A DNA stretch of 64,000 nt, from assembly GCA_964351985.1 (NCBI GenBank), contig CAYGPR010000007.1, positions 37,876 through 101,875 of the forward strand, written 5' to 3'. Below, piece by piece: positions 50,939 through 61,145 of the stretch; within the stretch, counting starts at the first letter, position 1; each line of letters opens with the position of its first letter. Below the pieces are notes generated by a model. It did no database searches. It had not been told where the DNA came from and saw nothing but the letters and a program-made list of their open reading frames with translations. The position numbers were made by a program, and so were the translations under genes. This stretch comes from Meishania sp964351985. GTDB taxonomy: Bacteria; Bacteroidota; Bacteroidia; Flavobacteriales; Flavobacteriaceae.

Positions 50939-53900
50939 ATGATCAAAAACCTGTGTTTAGCCTTGGCCTTCTTCTACGGCCTAATAATATTTGCCCAGAC
51001 GACTGCCATACCCGATACGAATTTCGAGCAATTTCTCGTTGATCAAGGTATTGATACCAATGGTATGAACGGAAATATTCTCGATGTCGATGCCCAGGCC
51101 GTGAACGCCCTTAACGTCACCCGAAACGACATTACCGATTTTACTGGGTTGGAGGCTTTTGTAAACTTGACATCTTTAAATGCCGGGACAAACCAATTCG
51201 CTACACTACCACTCAATACCCTTTTACTATTAGAAGAATTGGTTTTTAACCAGAATGTTGTTCTAGCAAACCTAGACCTTTCTTCAAACAGCAATTTAAG
51301 GCTATTGAATATTAGGGCCAATGGCGGAACAAATACCGCACCAATGGCAACATTGGATTTATCCAACAACCTCTTGCTAGAATACATTCATATCTATAAT
51401 TTCAGAAACCTTGCTAATGTAATCTTTCCCAATACCGATACGGTGGAATATGTATACCTGCTTCAGACAGCTGCGGGCATCACCGTTGACTTTTCAGGTT
51501 ATGACAGCCTGGAAACTTTAACGCTTAGTACAAATTTTGACAATGCCTTACCCATAAACGCCGTTCTTCCGAACAATCAAAATACGCTGAAATCCGCTTC
51601 TTTTCAAGGGGGCAATATTATCAACCCAGATTTATCCAATTTCTTGGCGCTAGAATACCTTTCGTTTCAAACTAGCAACGTAGAAACACTACAACTTCCT
51701 ATTACCAACACCCTTGAACGTATTCGAATTTCAAGCCATAATATATCGAACATAAATTTTCAAAATGCTTCTGGGCTGTTAGACTTACAAATAACGAATA
51801 AGAGCACTCCAGGTCCTTTAAATTTAGACATCACGAACAATGCCCCCTTACAAAGATTAGATGCCTCTAACAACAACATCACCAACATAGATATTACGCA
51901 GAATGTCAATGTATTGGATGTTAATTTAAGCAACAATGACATGACAGGTCTAAATACTGACCAAAATACCTCGTTACAAGATTTGAATGTTTCTAGAAAC
52001 CAAATTACTGCCTTAAATCTGTCTCAGAACACGGTATTGGAAGACTTGAATGCATCGGACAATCTATTGCCATCAATCGATGTTTCAAGCAACATAGTAC
52101 TCACAGATCTGAACGTGGGCAACAATGAGATTCCCAACCTTGATGTGACCAATAACCCAGAGCTGTTCAGGTTGGATATCAGTCAAAATCTTTTTACCAC
52201 AACCGGTTTAGACCTTACGCAAAATCCAGAATTGGACAATTTAAATGCCTCCGATAATCAAATTGAGTCATTGAACATCTCACAAAATCCAAGATTGGGC
52301 ACGCTAGTTCTAACCAATAATCTATTCACAGGTACGGATATCATTGATCAGTATCACACCATTTGGAGCAATAGGGGTGCTTTGAATGCCTCAGACCGGC
52401 TCGATGTTAGTTTCAACCAGTTATCAGGCAGAATTCCTGACTTTGCCGCTTTAATAGAAGATAGGACAACAAATTATTTTGAATTTCGGTTTAATGACAA
52501 CAATTTTGAATTCGGCGATTTCGAGACTGAACACGCCGCGTACCTTTCGGCTCTAACAGAAACTTGGAGCAGTAGTCCCTTTTTACCTTTTTGGCGCGAC
52601 TATGACTACGCTCCGCAGGCCAAAGTAAATGCCATTGAAAGCCCAACGCGAAATGCGGGGGAGAATATTACGCTGACCACTACCGTGCGCGGTGCGCAAA
52701 ATCATTACCAATGGTTTAAAGATGGGGTTCCCATACCTGATACCGATAGTCCCGAATACACGATTACCGATTTGAATACCTGCGATGCAGGGGTCTATCA
52801 TTCTGAAATCACAAGTGACCTAGTACCTTTTGAAAATAGTAATCCTCCGGGTACGAACGGCAAAAACCTACTTTTGGTCCGAAATGATATTACTCTGGCG
52901 GTTAATGCGACCAAAGATTGTGTCACTTTGGCCAACCCGATGAATACAGATACCAATGTACCTTTCAATTCTGGTATCGAATGGACCGACAACCCTGGGG
53001 CCTGTGGTTATAAGATTACACTAAGAAATGTAGACACCAATACTGTTATTGAGACCGTAGATGTGGGTGAAGTAACGTTATACAACCCAACTACTGACTT
53101 TCCACAGAATACAACCATTGGAGTAACCGTCACACCCTATTACGATGATGGCGATTTTGGGGGTTGTACAGAAGAAACTTTTACGACCAATGCCACTGCC
53201 GTAGAGCCTGATTGTACGTCCCTAAATTCTCCCAGGAATGGCGATATCAACGTCCCGGTTGATATTCCGAGTATATCTTGGAACCCGGCAAATGGTGCCG
53301 ATGCTTACAAAATAGAGATTACGAGTACTAGTGGAAACAACGATTTGCCACTTACCGACTTGGGCGACGTGCTTACACATCCTTTTTCGGGACCGTTCCA
53401 GAATGGAGACTTAGTGACAGTGACCCTTACTCCATATAACAGCGTGGGCGACGCGACTGGGCCTTGTGCTTCAGAGAGTTTTATCATAACCGGATCAGCA
53501 TCTAATAGACCCTTTATTACCACATGGCAAACCACTACTGCAAATGAAGCTATAACAATTCCTACCACAGGAGGTGGTTACAATTATACGGTAGATTGGG
53601 GTGATGGTACCATCACTACTGGCGAAACGGGTAATGCCACTCACACATATGTTGCTCCAGGCATATACACCGTAAGCATTACCGGAGATTTTCCAAGAAT
53701 TTATTTCAACACCAACGGAAATCCGACTGCAACGGACAATTCTGCCAAAATCCTGACTATAGAACAATGGGGCAACAACCCTTGGACCTCAATGGAGAGA
53801 GCTTTTACCGGGTGTATCAATTTAACTGGAAACTTCTCTGATATCCCTGATTTATCCAATGTTACCAACACCGCAGTAATGTTCGCTACCTGTAGGCTCT

Positions 53901-55696
53901 TCAATTCCAATATAAACAATTGGGACATGGGTAATGTAACCAATATGGAATTTATGTTTCAAAATAATGGGAGTTTCGATCAACCTCTCGATAGTTGGGA
54001 TGTAACAAGTCTGACCAATGCTACAAATATGTTACAAGGTGTCACCCTTTCCACGGCAAATTATGATGCACTTTTAATTGGTTGGAACAGTCAAAACCTA
54101 CAACCTAATGTCACTTTTAACGGAGGATTCAGTCAATATTGCGATGGTGCCGCAGCAAGGGCCAATATGACTAGTTCAGACAACTGGACCATTACCGATG
54201 GGGGACCCGCAGGATCCGCTGTAAATTATTTAGCAGACCAAAACCACGCAGATTCGTATACACTACCCGTGATAACGGGCACTCAATTAACTGGAACAGA
54301 GGCCTATTACACAGAAACCAATGGAGGTGGTACGAGATACACAGCTGGTGACATAATCAATTTTGCTGATTTTCCAAGTTATCCTGTAACCTTATACATT
54401 TATGATGGGGCGGTTTCTTGTTCAAGTGAGGAGTCCTTTCAATTGATTCTTACCAGTACAGGTGCAGTTCCTAGCTGCACATCGCTTGCTGCCCCTGGAC
54501 CAGTTGACAACGACACAGATGTGGCCGTTGATATCTCCGGAATTTCTTGGAACAGTATAAGCGATGCAACGGGATATAGACTGGCTGTAAGTTCTACCAG
54601 CGGCAACAACGATATGCCCCTAACCGATTTGAACAATGTGCTTACACATTCTTTTGCCACACCATTTCAAAATGGGGATGTTGTGACCATAACTATTATT
54701 CCATATAATGGAACGGGGGATGCCACAGGACCTTGTACCGACGAAAGCTTTACTATTGTTGCGGCTACGGCAACCGTGCCCAGTAGCTGTTCAGATTTAG
54801 CAAGTCCGTCAGCTGGTGAAACTGATGTTCCAAGTGATATAGCAAGTATTTCTTGGGAGGCAGTTTCCGATGCAACGGCTTATAGGGTTTCCATAGAAGG
54901 AAGTTCGAGTAACGTAAATGATATCACCGATCGGGACATTACCGGAACCTCGTTCTCACTGCCTGGTAATTTCGATAATGGGGAAACTGTAGCTGTGACC
55001 ATTATTCCTTTCAATTCGACCGGGGACGCGGTAGGGTGTGCCACTTCGCAAAACTTTACCATTGTAGCAGCTGATGCTCCTGTCGTACCAGCATGCGCAG
55101 AATTTGTGGCAGAACTAAGCGGTGCCACCGACGTTGCGGTTACGAGTGCTATAGCATGGAATGATGTCAACACGGCCGACGGCTACTTTTTATCTATTAG
55201 AACAGATGCAGGTGGAGTCATCCTTCCAGAAACGGATTTAGGCATTTTGACAAGTTACGCACTGCCTGAAGATTTGCCTTTTTCCACTACTATTTTTGTT
55301 TCGATTACACCGTACAATGCAGAAGGTACAAATGATTCGTGTACAGAACTGTCTTTCGTTACCGTCGAAGAACCGGAGGAACCCGAAGAGCCTTTAAACG
55401 AAGACGAAACCAAATACGGCTTTTCACCAGATGGCGATGGAATAAATGAATTCTGGGAAATCGACGGAATCGAAAACCATCCTGAAAATGTTGTTTACAT
55501 CTACAATCGATGGGGAGACATGGTCTTTCACATTGAAGGGTATGATAACCAATCGAATGTATTCCGAGGAGAGGCCAACAAACTTAACGGACTAGGTGCA
55601 GATACGCTTCCGGCAGGCACTTATTTCTTTAGAATACAGGTTTCCGGAGAAACAACAATGAAAAAATTAACCGGCTATTTGGTCATAAAGCGCTAA
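50939..55696 (+). CDS. Giant LRR/Fn3 protein with T9SS type B sorting domain
   Basis: A 1585-residue exported protein. A signal peptide (1-20, ending FAQ) is followed by leucine-rich repeats of about 21-23 residues (about 25-545; LDLSNN and LNASDN units), an Ig-like domain (about 555-650), two Fn3-like repeats (661-755 and 760-853), a PKD domain (about 857-925), a BspA/DUF285 region (about 930-1060), a spacer domain, three more Fn3-like repeats (1180, 1283 and 1386 onward), and a C-terminal gliding-motility type B sorting domain (about 1492-1585, starting SPDGDGINEFW). Each Fn3 copy begins and ends with Cys. It is secreted by the type IX system and probably anchored on the surface. The adhesion or binding target is unknown. 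Confidence 0.92.
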   Translation: MIKNLCLALAFFYGLIIFAQTTAIPDTNFEQFLVDQGIDTNGMNGNILDVDAQAVNALNVTRNDITDFTGLEAFVNLTSLNAGTNQFATLPLNTLLLLEELVFNQNVVLANLDLSSNSNLRLLNIRANGGTNTAPMATLDLSNNLLLEYIHIYNFRNLANVIFPNTDTVEYVYLLQTAAGITVDFSGYDSLETLTLSTNFDNALPINAVLPNNQNTLKSASFQGGNIINPDLSNFLALEYLSFQTSNVETLQLPITNTLERIRISSHNISNINFQNASGLLDLQITNKSTPGPLNLDITNNAPLQRLDASNNNITNIDITQNVNVLDVNLSNNDMTGLNTDQNTSLQDLNVSRNQITALNLSQNTVLEDLNASDNLLPSIDVSSNIVLTDLNVGNNEIPNLDVTNNPELFRLDISQNLFTTTGLDLTQNPELDNLNASDNQIESLNISQNPRLGTLVLTNNLFTGTDIIDQYHTIWSNRGALNASDRLDVSFNQLSGRIPDFAALIEDRTTNYFEFRFNDNNFEFGDFETEHAAYLSALTETWSSSPFLPFWRDYDYAPQAKVNAIESPTRNAGENITLTTTVRGAQNHYQWFKDGVPIPDTDSPEYTITDLNTCDAGVYHSEITSDLVPFENSNPPGTNGKNLLLVRNDITLAVNATKDCVTLANPMNTDTNVPFNSGIEWTDNPGACGYKITLRNVDTNTVIETVDVGEVTLYNPTTDFPQNTTIGVTVTPYYDDGDFGGCTEETFTTNATAVEPDCTSLNSPRNGDINVPVDIPSISWNPANGADAYKIEITSTSGNNDLPLTDLGDVLTHPFSGPFQNGDLVTVTLTPYNSVGDATGPCASESFIITGSASNRPFITTWQTTTANEAITIPTTGGGYNYTVDWGDGTITTGETGNATHTYVAPGIYTVSITGDFPRIYFNTNGNPTATDNSAKILTIEQWGNNPWTSMERAFTGCINLTGNFSDIPDLSNVTNTAVMFATCRLFNSNINNWDMGNVTNMEFMFQNNGSFDQPLDSWDVTSLTNATNMLQGVTLSTANYDALLIGWNSQNLQPNVTFNGGFSQYCDGAAARANMTSSDNWTITDGGPAGSAVNYLADQNHADSYTLPVITGTQLTGTEAYYTETNGGGTRYTAGDIINFADFPSYPVTLYIYDGAVSCSSEESFQLILTSTGAVPSCTSLAAPGPVDNDTDVAVDISGISWNSISDATGYRLAVSSTSGNNDMPLTDLNNVLTHSFATPFQNGDVVTITIIPYNGTGDATGPCTDESFTIVAATATVPSSCSDLASPSAGETDVPSDIASISWEAVSDATAYRVSIEGSSSNVNDITDRDITGTSFSLPGNFDNGETVAVTIIPFNSTGDAVGCATSQNFTIVAADAPVVPACAEFVAELSGATDVAVTSAIAWNDVNTADGYFLSIRTDAGGVILPETDLGILTSYALPEDLPFSTTIFVSITPYNAEGTNDSCTELSFVTVEEPEEPEEPLNEDETKYGFSPDGDGINEFWEIDGIENHPENVVYIYNRWGDMVFHIEGYDNQSNVFRGEANKLNGLGADTLPAGTYFFRIQVSGETTMKKLTGYLVIKR

Positions 55697-55698
55697 CT

Positions 55699-56634
55699 AT
55701 GAAGACGAATTATATGATCAAGGCCACGAAAGGCCTAGCGCTATTGATTTTCTTTGGCTGCGTAAATTCAAATGCACAACAGACGGCGGCATTTCCGGAA
55801 TATAACTATAACCCATTTATCATCAATTCTGCCTATGCAGGGTTATTGCCAACCACGGAAATGACCGCTTCCAATTCTGGTTTTGCCAATAGCATCGAAG
55901 GGAGTCCGAGAAACTTCTCGCTGAGTTTCCATTCACCTTTAAGAAATAGAAAGGTCGGATTAGGAGCAGGTTTCGTTCGCGATGAGATCGGTGTAACCAC
56001 AAATACCAATTTTTTCGCAGCCTATTCATACAAAATCTTTTTTGATTTTGATGATAATCGACCCTATTGGCAAATTTATCAGCCCGGGGTACTATCCTTC
56101 GGTCTTACAGCAGGTGTTCAACAATACCAAGACAACCTATTGGAGCTTGGTATACCCAATGATCCGAATTTCGCCGAGAACATCACTGCGACCATACCCA
56201 CAATTGGAGCAGGATTTTTATTCAATCATTCGAGGTTCTATGTTGGTGCTTCGGCAACCAACATCCTCGGAGACCGATTGGCGAATAGAGATGACCTTGA
56301 TTTGTCGAATCCTGTTTACGGGTATTTTGGATATCGCTTTTTTACCGACCTATTTCAAGAGGTGATGATCAAACCGAACATGCTTTTGAAATATGAGAAT
56401 GGTGCACCGATTCAGGCCGATATCAATTTAGCGGCAAGTTTCAAGAATAGATTTGAAATCGGGGCGGGCTTTAGAACCAGTTCATCGGTAAATGTATTGG
56501 CCGGTATTTATTTTATTAAAAATCTAAGACTTATATATCACTACAATATGGCCATCAAAGATTCTGCCTTGGGCAATACCCATGGATTAATGTTGAGCTA
56601 TCGCTTTGGAGAAGGGTATTATTCCGCCAGATGA
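55699..56634 (+). CDS. PorP/SprF-family T9SS outer-membrane protein
   Basis: Beta-barrel protein of 311 residues, with a signal peptide (about 1-26, ending NAQQ). Family blocks are FPEYNYNPFIINSAYAG (residues 30-46) and the SFHSPLRNRKVGLGAGFVRDEIG segment, which mark PorP/SprF proteins. These proteins help a specific type B CTD cargo reach or attach to the surface. The gene starts 3 bases after the giant LRR protein, so it is the dedicated partner of that cargo. The tail ends GYYSAR, not an aromatic residue. Confidence 0.92.
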   Translation: MKTNYMIKATKGLALLIFFGCVNSNAQQTAAFPEYNYNPFIINSAYAGLLPTTEMTASNSGFANSIEGSPRNFSLSFHSPLRNRKVGLGAGFVRDEIGVTTNTNFFAAYSYKIFFDFDDNRPYWQIYQPGVLSFGLTAGVQQYQDNLLELGIPNDPNFAENITATIPTIGAGFLFNHSRFYVGASATNILGDRLANRDDLDLSNPVYGYFGYRFFTDLFQEVMIKPNMLLKYENGAPIQADINLAASFKNRFEIGAGFRTSSSVNVLAGIYFIKNLRLIYHYNMAIKDSALGNTHGLMLSYRFGEGYYSAR

Positions 56635-56766
56635 CAAAGTCTATTTAATAATCTATAAATCAATGATCACCGGTACGTTAGCCATTTTAATAGCTCAAAA
56701 CAGATAGTAAGATGTAATAAGTCAATTTCAGACGCGTTCATTTTAAAACCCAAATAAACAATGATA

Positions 56767-57336
56767 ATGAAATTTAAAAGTACCCCCATTACAAAAGCGA
56801 TCTTAATATGTTCGCTTGTTTTCGTATCATGCTCCAAAGATGAAAAAGAGCCGGAACAACAACTACCTGAAAAAGGTATTACCATCTATGAAAACGTAAA
56901 ATTCGCGGTGGATAAGGATGGGGTAGATAGCAAACGCTTTTTTTCCACAACTTCAGGAAAATCATATAGCTTCAATGAAATAAATGCCGAAATCGGTGCC
57001 ACGATCGACTTGGTCTGGTACGATTCAAGCCCAAGTAATCGTGGGTTCTTGTTTTGGGAAGATCCTAGTAATCTTTTCGGTGACCTAGTCATGCCCGGGG
57101 CCACAGCTACCAAAATCGAGAATTATGAGCCCAGCATGACGGCTGAACAATATGATTTGATAGAGCGAAAAGAGCAACTGAACGTGCTGACCGTAATACA
57201 TTCGGATGATGCCATGGGCCCTGTTGAATATCCTGTTGCGATTCTATTCGAAAATGCGAAAGGAAATAAAGGAATCATAAAAATGAAAAGTAACGATGGT
57301 GATTTCATGACCGCGGATATCAAAGTGGTCAAATAA
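56767..57336 (+). CDS. Uncharacterised lipoprotein
   Basis: A lipoprotein of about 189 residues with a signal ending FVSCSKDE, an acidic Glu-rich linker and a beta-rich globular part. No family is recognised. I use the ATG at 56767, with an alternative ATG two codons earlier at 56761. The gap of 132 bases from the PorP/SprF gene makes coexpression uncertain. It converges on an RluF-like synthase gene and shares a bidirectional terminator with it. A role in the envelope is only suggested by the signal. Confidence 0.65.
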   Translation: MKFKSTPITKAILICSLVFVSCSKDEKEPEQQLPEKGITIYENVKFAVDKDGVDSKRFFSTTSGKSYSFNEINAEIGATIDLVWYDSSPSNRGFLFWEDPSNLFGDLVMPGATATKIENYEPSMTAEQYDLIERKEQLNVLTVIHSDDAMGPVEYPVAILFENAKGNKGIIKMKSNDGDFMTADIKVVK

Positions 57337-57398
57337 TCATTCGGGAAGCCGCACTTAGTCTAACTAGGTTTTAGACTCAAAACAAATAATTGGATTTC

Positions 57399-57430
57399 AA
57401 AAAAGAGGCTTTATTAGAAGTCTCTTTTTT
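57399..57430. terminator. Bidirectional terminator between convergent genes
   Basis: AAAAAAGAGGCTT (57399-57411) and AAGTCTCTTTTTT (57418-57430) pair over 13 positions with one G-U, around a 6-base loop. The T-run on + ends the lipoprotein transcript, and the A-run gives a T-run on - for the RluF-like gene. It overlaps the RluF-like stop codon. Confidence 0.85.
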
Positions 57431-58307
57431 ATTTTATCATCCCCAAATTAATGACCTCTTGTTCGGTCAAGTACCGCCAATGACCCCTTGGCAAATCTTT
57501 TTTTGTCAGGCCGGCATAAACGACACGATCGATTTTTACGACCTCATATTCCAAATGTTCGAATAGATGTTCGACGACTTTATTCTTTGAACTATAAATT
57601 TCGATGCCCACCTCACGTTTTGGGGCGTTGTCGATAAAACTGATCTCTTGAACGCGAACCGGTTTTTCATCCAAAGTAATACCCTCTTGTATTTTTTTCA
57701 GGTCGGCACTTCTCAAATCTTTATTCAATTCGACATGATAGATTTTTCGGAGTCCGTTTTTTGGACTTTTCAATCGCTTGGTCAGGTCGCCATCATTGGT
57801 AAAAAGCAAAAGTCCCGTTGCATTTTTATCCATCTTATCGACAGGAAGCAAAGGTGTTTTTGAAGCTTTGGAAATCAGTCCAGAAACATTTCTGCGGCCT
57901 TTTTCATCGCGCACGGTCGTTGTAAAATCCTTCGGTTTGTTCAGCAATACATATTCCTTCTTGATGGGGTTGAGCAATCTTCCATCGAACTTGACCTCAT
58001 CGGTCAATTTTACTTTGTAACCCATTTCAGTGATGGGCTTGCCGTTTACGGTAATATTTCCGGCAGCAATGTAAATATCTGCGTCTCGGCGTGAACAGAC
58101 TCCTGAATTGGCTACATATTTGTTCAGACGAATCAAATCAGGATTGGAAGTCTGCTGATTTTCCGTTCGTTTTTTTATGGGTGCATTACCTCGGGCGTAG
58201 CTTTTCTTTCGAAAGGTACCGCCTTGCCTTCCCGACGCACGCCCCCCCTTATTCCCTTCTGACCTGTTTGACGACTTACCCCCTTTGTTCGACTCCGACC
58301 TGCTCAT
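57429..58307 (-). CDS. RluF/RsuA-family pseudouridine synthase
   Basis: RNA pseudouridine synthase of the RsuA/RluB/E/F family, 292 residues from ATG at 58307. A basic, Gly/Ser-rich N-terminal tail (about 1-50, with SNKGGK repeats) may bind RNA. An S4 domain (IRLNKYVANSGVCSRRDADI) and the catalytic core follow, with catalytic Asp160 in KMDKNATGLLLFTNDGD. In most family members the residue two before Asp is Arg (GRLD), and here it is Lys (DKMD). 23S rRNA is the likely substrate, but the exact uridine is not set by sequence. The annotated upstream TTG adds three residues only. Confidence 0.88.
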   Translation of the reverse strand: MSRSESNKGGKSSNRSEGNKGGRASGRQGGTFRKKSYARGNAPIKKRTENQQTSNPDLIRLNKYVANSGVCSRRDADIYIAAGNITVNGKPITEMGYKVKLTDEVKFDGRLLNPIKKEYVLLNKPKDFTTTVRDEKGRRNVSGLISKASKTPLLPVDKMDKNATGLLLFTNDGDLTKRLKSPKNGLRKIYHVELNKDLRSADLKKIQEGITLDEKPVRVQEISFIDNAPKREVGIEIYSSKNKVVEHLFEHLEYEVVKIDRVVYAGLTKKDLPRGHWRYLTEQEVINLGMIK

Positions 58308-58322
58308 AAAATTCAATTTTTA

Positions 58323-58330
58323 CAAAGATA
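58323..58330 (-). promoter_or_regulatory. -7 element TATCTTTG before the RluF-like gene
   Basis: On the minus strand TATCTTTG lies 15 bases before the ATG at 58307. This fits the TAnnTTTG consensus. The element is just after the stop of the nitrilase gene, so the pseudouridine synthase may be expressed on its own in addition to read-through. Confidence 0.45.
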
Positions 58331-58333
58331 CCC

Positions 58334-59284
58334 TTAATCCTCAAACTCTACAGTTGACTGTCTTTCTCGATTTACAATCAATTTGGTCACATCTGGCCTT
58401 GAATAATGCCCCACAGGATCAAAATTCTGTCGTTCTTCATATACACGATTGAAATCTAAAGTCTTATAAATCAGTCCTTCTTTGTGTAATACGGGTTCTA
58501 TGATCCATTCACCATCAGGGCCGGCGATGCAAGAACCTCCATCAGCTAGAACATCAGGTGCTTGCTCAAGAATCTTATTCAGGTGTGGCGTGCTTTTCGG
58601 AAAATCTTCCTTCTTCATTAATGAAGAAACCGAAATCACAAAACTTCTGGATTCACGGGCGATAAAACGGGTAATATCTTTTGTGTTATGCTCGCTACCG
58701 GGCCAGACCGCTATATGCAGATTTTCTCCTTGGCCATAAAGTGCAGCACGAGGTAACGGCATCCAATTTTCCCAACAATTGAGTCCGCCAATCGTAAACT
58801 GTTTGAGCGAATGTACTTGTAATCCATTTCCATCACCTGATGCCCAGGTCAAACGTTCATCATACGTTGGTTGTAGTTTTCTATGAACGGATTTTATCTC
58901 TCCTTTTTGATTGATATAGACCAATGAGGCATAAAGACTATGCCCGCCCCTGTTCTTGGCACGCTCCATAATTCCTAAATAAATCGCAATCTTATTTTCA
59001 TTGGCTAGTTTGCAAATCGAATCAAGTTCTCCGACCTCTATCTGAATGGAATTCCTGACATAGTGCGCATGGATTTCCTTGTTGATTTTTAAATCCCATT
59101 TTGCACCATCGGTCAACGCCAACCAAAATGGATATCCCGGTAAAAGGGCCTCTCCAAATACAATCAATTCGGTCTTTTCTTTTGAGGCTTCCCGAATGGC
59201 ATTCTCAATTTTTTGAGTTGTAGCAGTTTTATCCAACCAAACGGGAGCGATTTGGGCAAGTGCAACTTTTAAATGATGTTCCAT
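58334..59284 (-). CDS. Nitrilase-superfamily carbon-nitrogen hydrolase
   Basis: Cytoplasmic hydrolase of 316 residues with the complete E-K-C catalytic triad: Glu45 in FGEALLPGY, Lys136 in HRKLQPT, and Cys170 in NCWENW. The CWEN motif is typical of true nitrilases, while many amidases show different residues after the Cys. It overlaps the UbiA gene by 16 bases, so it belongs to the same transcript as the isoprenoid genes. A role in detoxifying or assimilating organic nitriles is possible, but the link to prenyl-lipid synthesis is unexplained. Confidence 0.88.
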   Translation of the reverse strand: MEHHLKVALAQIAPVWLDKTATTQKIENAIREASKEKTELIVFGEALLPGYPFWLALTDGAKWDLKINKEIHAHYVRNSIQIEVGELDSICKLANENKIAIYLGIMERAKNRGGHSLYASLVYINQKGEIKSVHRKLQPTYDERLTWASGDGNGLQVHSLKQFTIGGLNCWENWMPLPRAALYGQGENLHIAVWPGSEHNTKDITRFIARESRSFVISVSSLMKKEDFPKSTPHLNKILEQAPDVLADGGSCIAGPDGEWIIEPVLHKEGLIYKTLDFNRVYEERQNFDPVGHYSRPDVTKLIVNRERQSTVEFED

Positions 59285-60189
59285 TGTCGGAATCGATTTA
59301 GTATCAAATCTACGTCAATCAACAAGATGCTGAAAACCCCGACGATGATGATAAATTTCAAAATATTGTGCAATAGTACGTAGTCCTTTTTCGATGATGA
59401 CCTCCACAGTAAAATAAGGGAAATCAATAGTAGCACGTTACATGCAACAAAATAAAGATACATGTGCCCCACATCAAAATTGAAGATCAATAATAATGAA
59501 GGAAGCAAGGTCAAGAGAATCAACAGGGTAATACCGATTTTCGAGGTACGAGCCCCATAAATAATGGGAATGGTTCTATAATTCTGGGCTATGTCCCCTG
59601 TCAGGTTTTCAAGGTCTTTAATCATTTCACGCACTAAAATGAGCAGAAAAAGAAATATCGCATGCACGAAAATGACCGTCTCGAAATTTTTATAATAAAC
59701 GAACACGGCAAAGAATGGGGAAATGGCCAAAGTCGCGGATACAAAATTACCTAAGAAGGGTACACGCTTTAATTTATGGGAATAGAACCAGATACCGAAG
59801 ATATAGGCCGAAAAGAAAAGTACGGCCCTAAAGGATACATAGCTTGCGGCAAAAACCGCTAAAAAATTCAGCACGAAGTAGGTGGTCAATTTGAAACGTT
59901 GGCTGACCAACCGATCGAGCATACTCTTGCGAGGTTTATTGATCAGGTCTTTTTCGGCATCGTAAAAATTATTGATGATATAACCACTCGCAATGACCAA
60001 AGCCGAAGCCAAAACAATAATGAAAAGGTTGAGATCGAAAATGACCTTTCGTAAGGGCAAGTCAGGAGAAAGTATATAAATCGAAGCCAGATATTGGGCC
60101 AGAACAATCATTAAAATGTTATACCCACGTACCACAGAAAACAGGCTCAACAACTTTAGCAGCAAGAGCTTGTTTTTTCTGCTCAACAT
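59269..60189 (-). CDS. UbiA-family prenyltransferase, GGGP synthase-like
   Basis: Integral-membrane prenyltransferase of 306 residues with about eight membrane segments. The first aspartate-rich motif is NNFYDAEKD and the second is DLENLTGDIAQNYRT; both bind prenyl diphosphate with magnesium. Flavobacterial relatives are often annotated as geranylgeranylglycerol-phosphate geranylgeranyltransferase, an archaeal-like lipid step, but menaquinone-type transferase is the alternative. It lies 17 bases after mevalonate kinase on the minus strand and overlaps the nitrilase gene. The isoprenoid operon context supports use of the pathway product. Acceptor is unknown. Confidence 0.8.
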   Translation of the reverse strand: MLSRKNKLLLLKLLSLFSVVRGYNILMIVLAQYLASIYILSPDLPLRKVIFDLNLFIIVLASALVIASGYIINNFYDAEKDLINKPRKSMLDRLVSQRFKLTTYFVLNFLAVFAASYVSFRAVLFFSAYIFGIWFYSHKLKRVPFLGNFVSATLAISPFFAVFVYYKNFETVIFVHAIFLFLLILVREMIKDLENLTGDIAQNYRTIPIIYGARTSKIGITLLILLTLLPSLLLIFNFDVGHMYLYFVACNVLLLISLILLWRSSSKKDYVLLHNILKFIIIVGVFSILLIDVDLILNRFRQWNII

Positions 60190-60206
60190 GTTTTCTAAGA
60201 ATTGTA

Positions 60207-61145
60207 CTAGAAATTGTAGACGATCTCTAGTTTATAATCTTTTAATGTCTTTTTAGCCTTATCGATATCTTCGGTGAAACCTAGAATGTAACCGCCGCCG
60301 CCAGAACCACAAAGTTTTAGGTAATATTCGTTCGTATCGATACCCTGTTGCCAAAGCTGATGGAATTTCTCGGGAATCATAGGCTTGAAATTATCGAGCA
60401 CCACGTGTGACAATTGTTTTAGGTTGCCAAAAAGTGATTTCACGTTTCCGTTTACAAAATCTTCAACACAGGCATCTGTATGTTTGATAAACTGGTTTTT
60501 GAGCATATTTCGAAACCCTTCTTGCTTCATTTTTTCCATGAATAGCTGTACCATCGGTGCAGTCTCGCCAGTCGAGCCACTATCCAATAAGAAAACCGCT
60601 CCTTTGCCTTCGGTATTTTGTGAAGGAATACTTGTCGATTCAATATTGTCTTTAGAATTGATCAAGATGGGAAGGCTCAAATAGCTGTTCAAAGGATCTA
60701 AGCCCGATGATTTTCCGTGGAAAAAAGATTCCATTTTTCCGAAAATCATTTTTAGTTTCAATAACTTTTCTCGTGTAAGATTCTCAAGTACAGTTATCTT
60801 ATCCAAGGCATATTTGTCGTAGATAGCCGCAACCAAAGCGCCACTACTTCCTACTCCATAACCTTGCGGAATGGAACTGTCAAAATACATCCCCGAATCA
60901 ACATCCTTTTTCAATGCTTTAAAATCAAAAGAGACCAACTCAGGGCTATTCTTATGTATCATCTCCAAATAGCTCACGAACTCACGCAGGCCACTGTTCG
61001 ACTTTTTCGCGGTTTCAGAACCGATATCATCGGTCTTCAGCGCACCCTTAAAAAAGTTATAGGGAATCGATAGGCCTTTGGAATCTTTGATAATTCCGTA
61101 TTCTCCGAAAAGAAGAATCTTTGAATAAAATAGGGGTCCTTTCAT
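60207..61145 (-). CDS. mvk: Mevalonate kinase (GHMP family)
   Basis: GHMP-superfamily kinase of 312 residues phosphorylating mevalonate. It opens SKILLFGEYGIIKDSKG, the N-terminal substrate region; the ATP loop is YGVGSSGALVAAI, GKSSGLDPLN is the next block and CGSGGGGYILGF is the third motif. The gene lies 60 bases after mvaD on the same strand and 17 bases before the UbiA gene. With the HMG-CoA reductase and GYDIA kinase at 7.8-10 kb it completes much of the mevalonate route. No promoter motif is found in the gap, which carries the palindrome CGTATATACG at 61178-61187. Confidence 0.9.
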   Translation of the reverse strand: MKGPLFYSKILLFGEYGIIKDSKGLSIPYNFFKGALKTDDIGSETAKKSNSGLREFVSYLEMIHKNSPELVSFDFKALKKDVDSGMYFDSSIPQGYGVGSSGALVAAIYDKYALDKITVLENLTREKLLKLKMIFGKMESFFHGKSSGLDPLNSYLSLPILINSKDNIESTSIPSQNTEGKGAVFLLDSGSTGETAPMVQLFMEKMKQEGFRNMLKNQFIKHTDACVEDFVNGNVKSLFGNLKQLSHVVLDNFKPMIPEKFHQLWQQGIDTNEYYLKLCGSGGGGYILGFTEDIDKAKKTLKDYKLEIVYNF

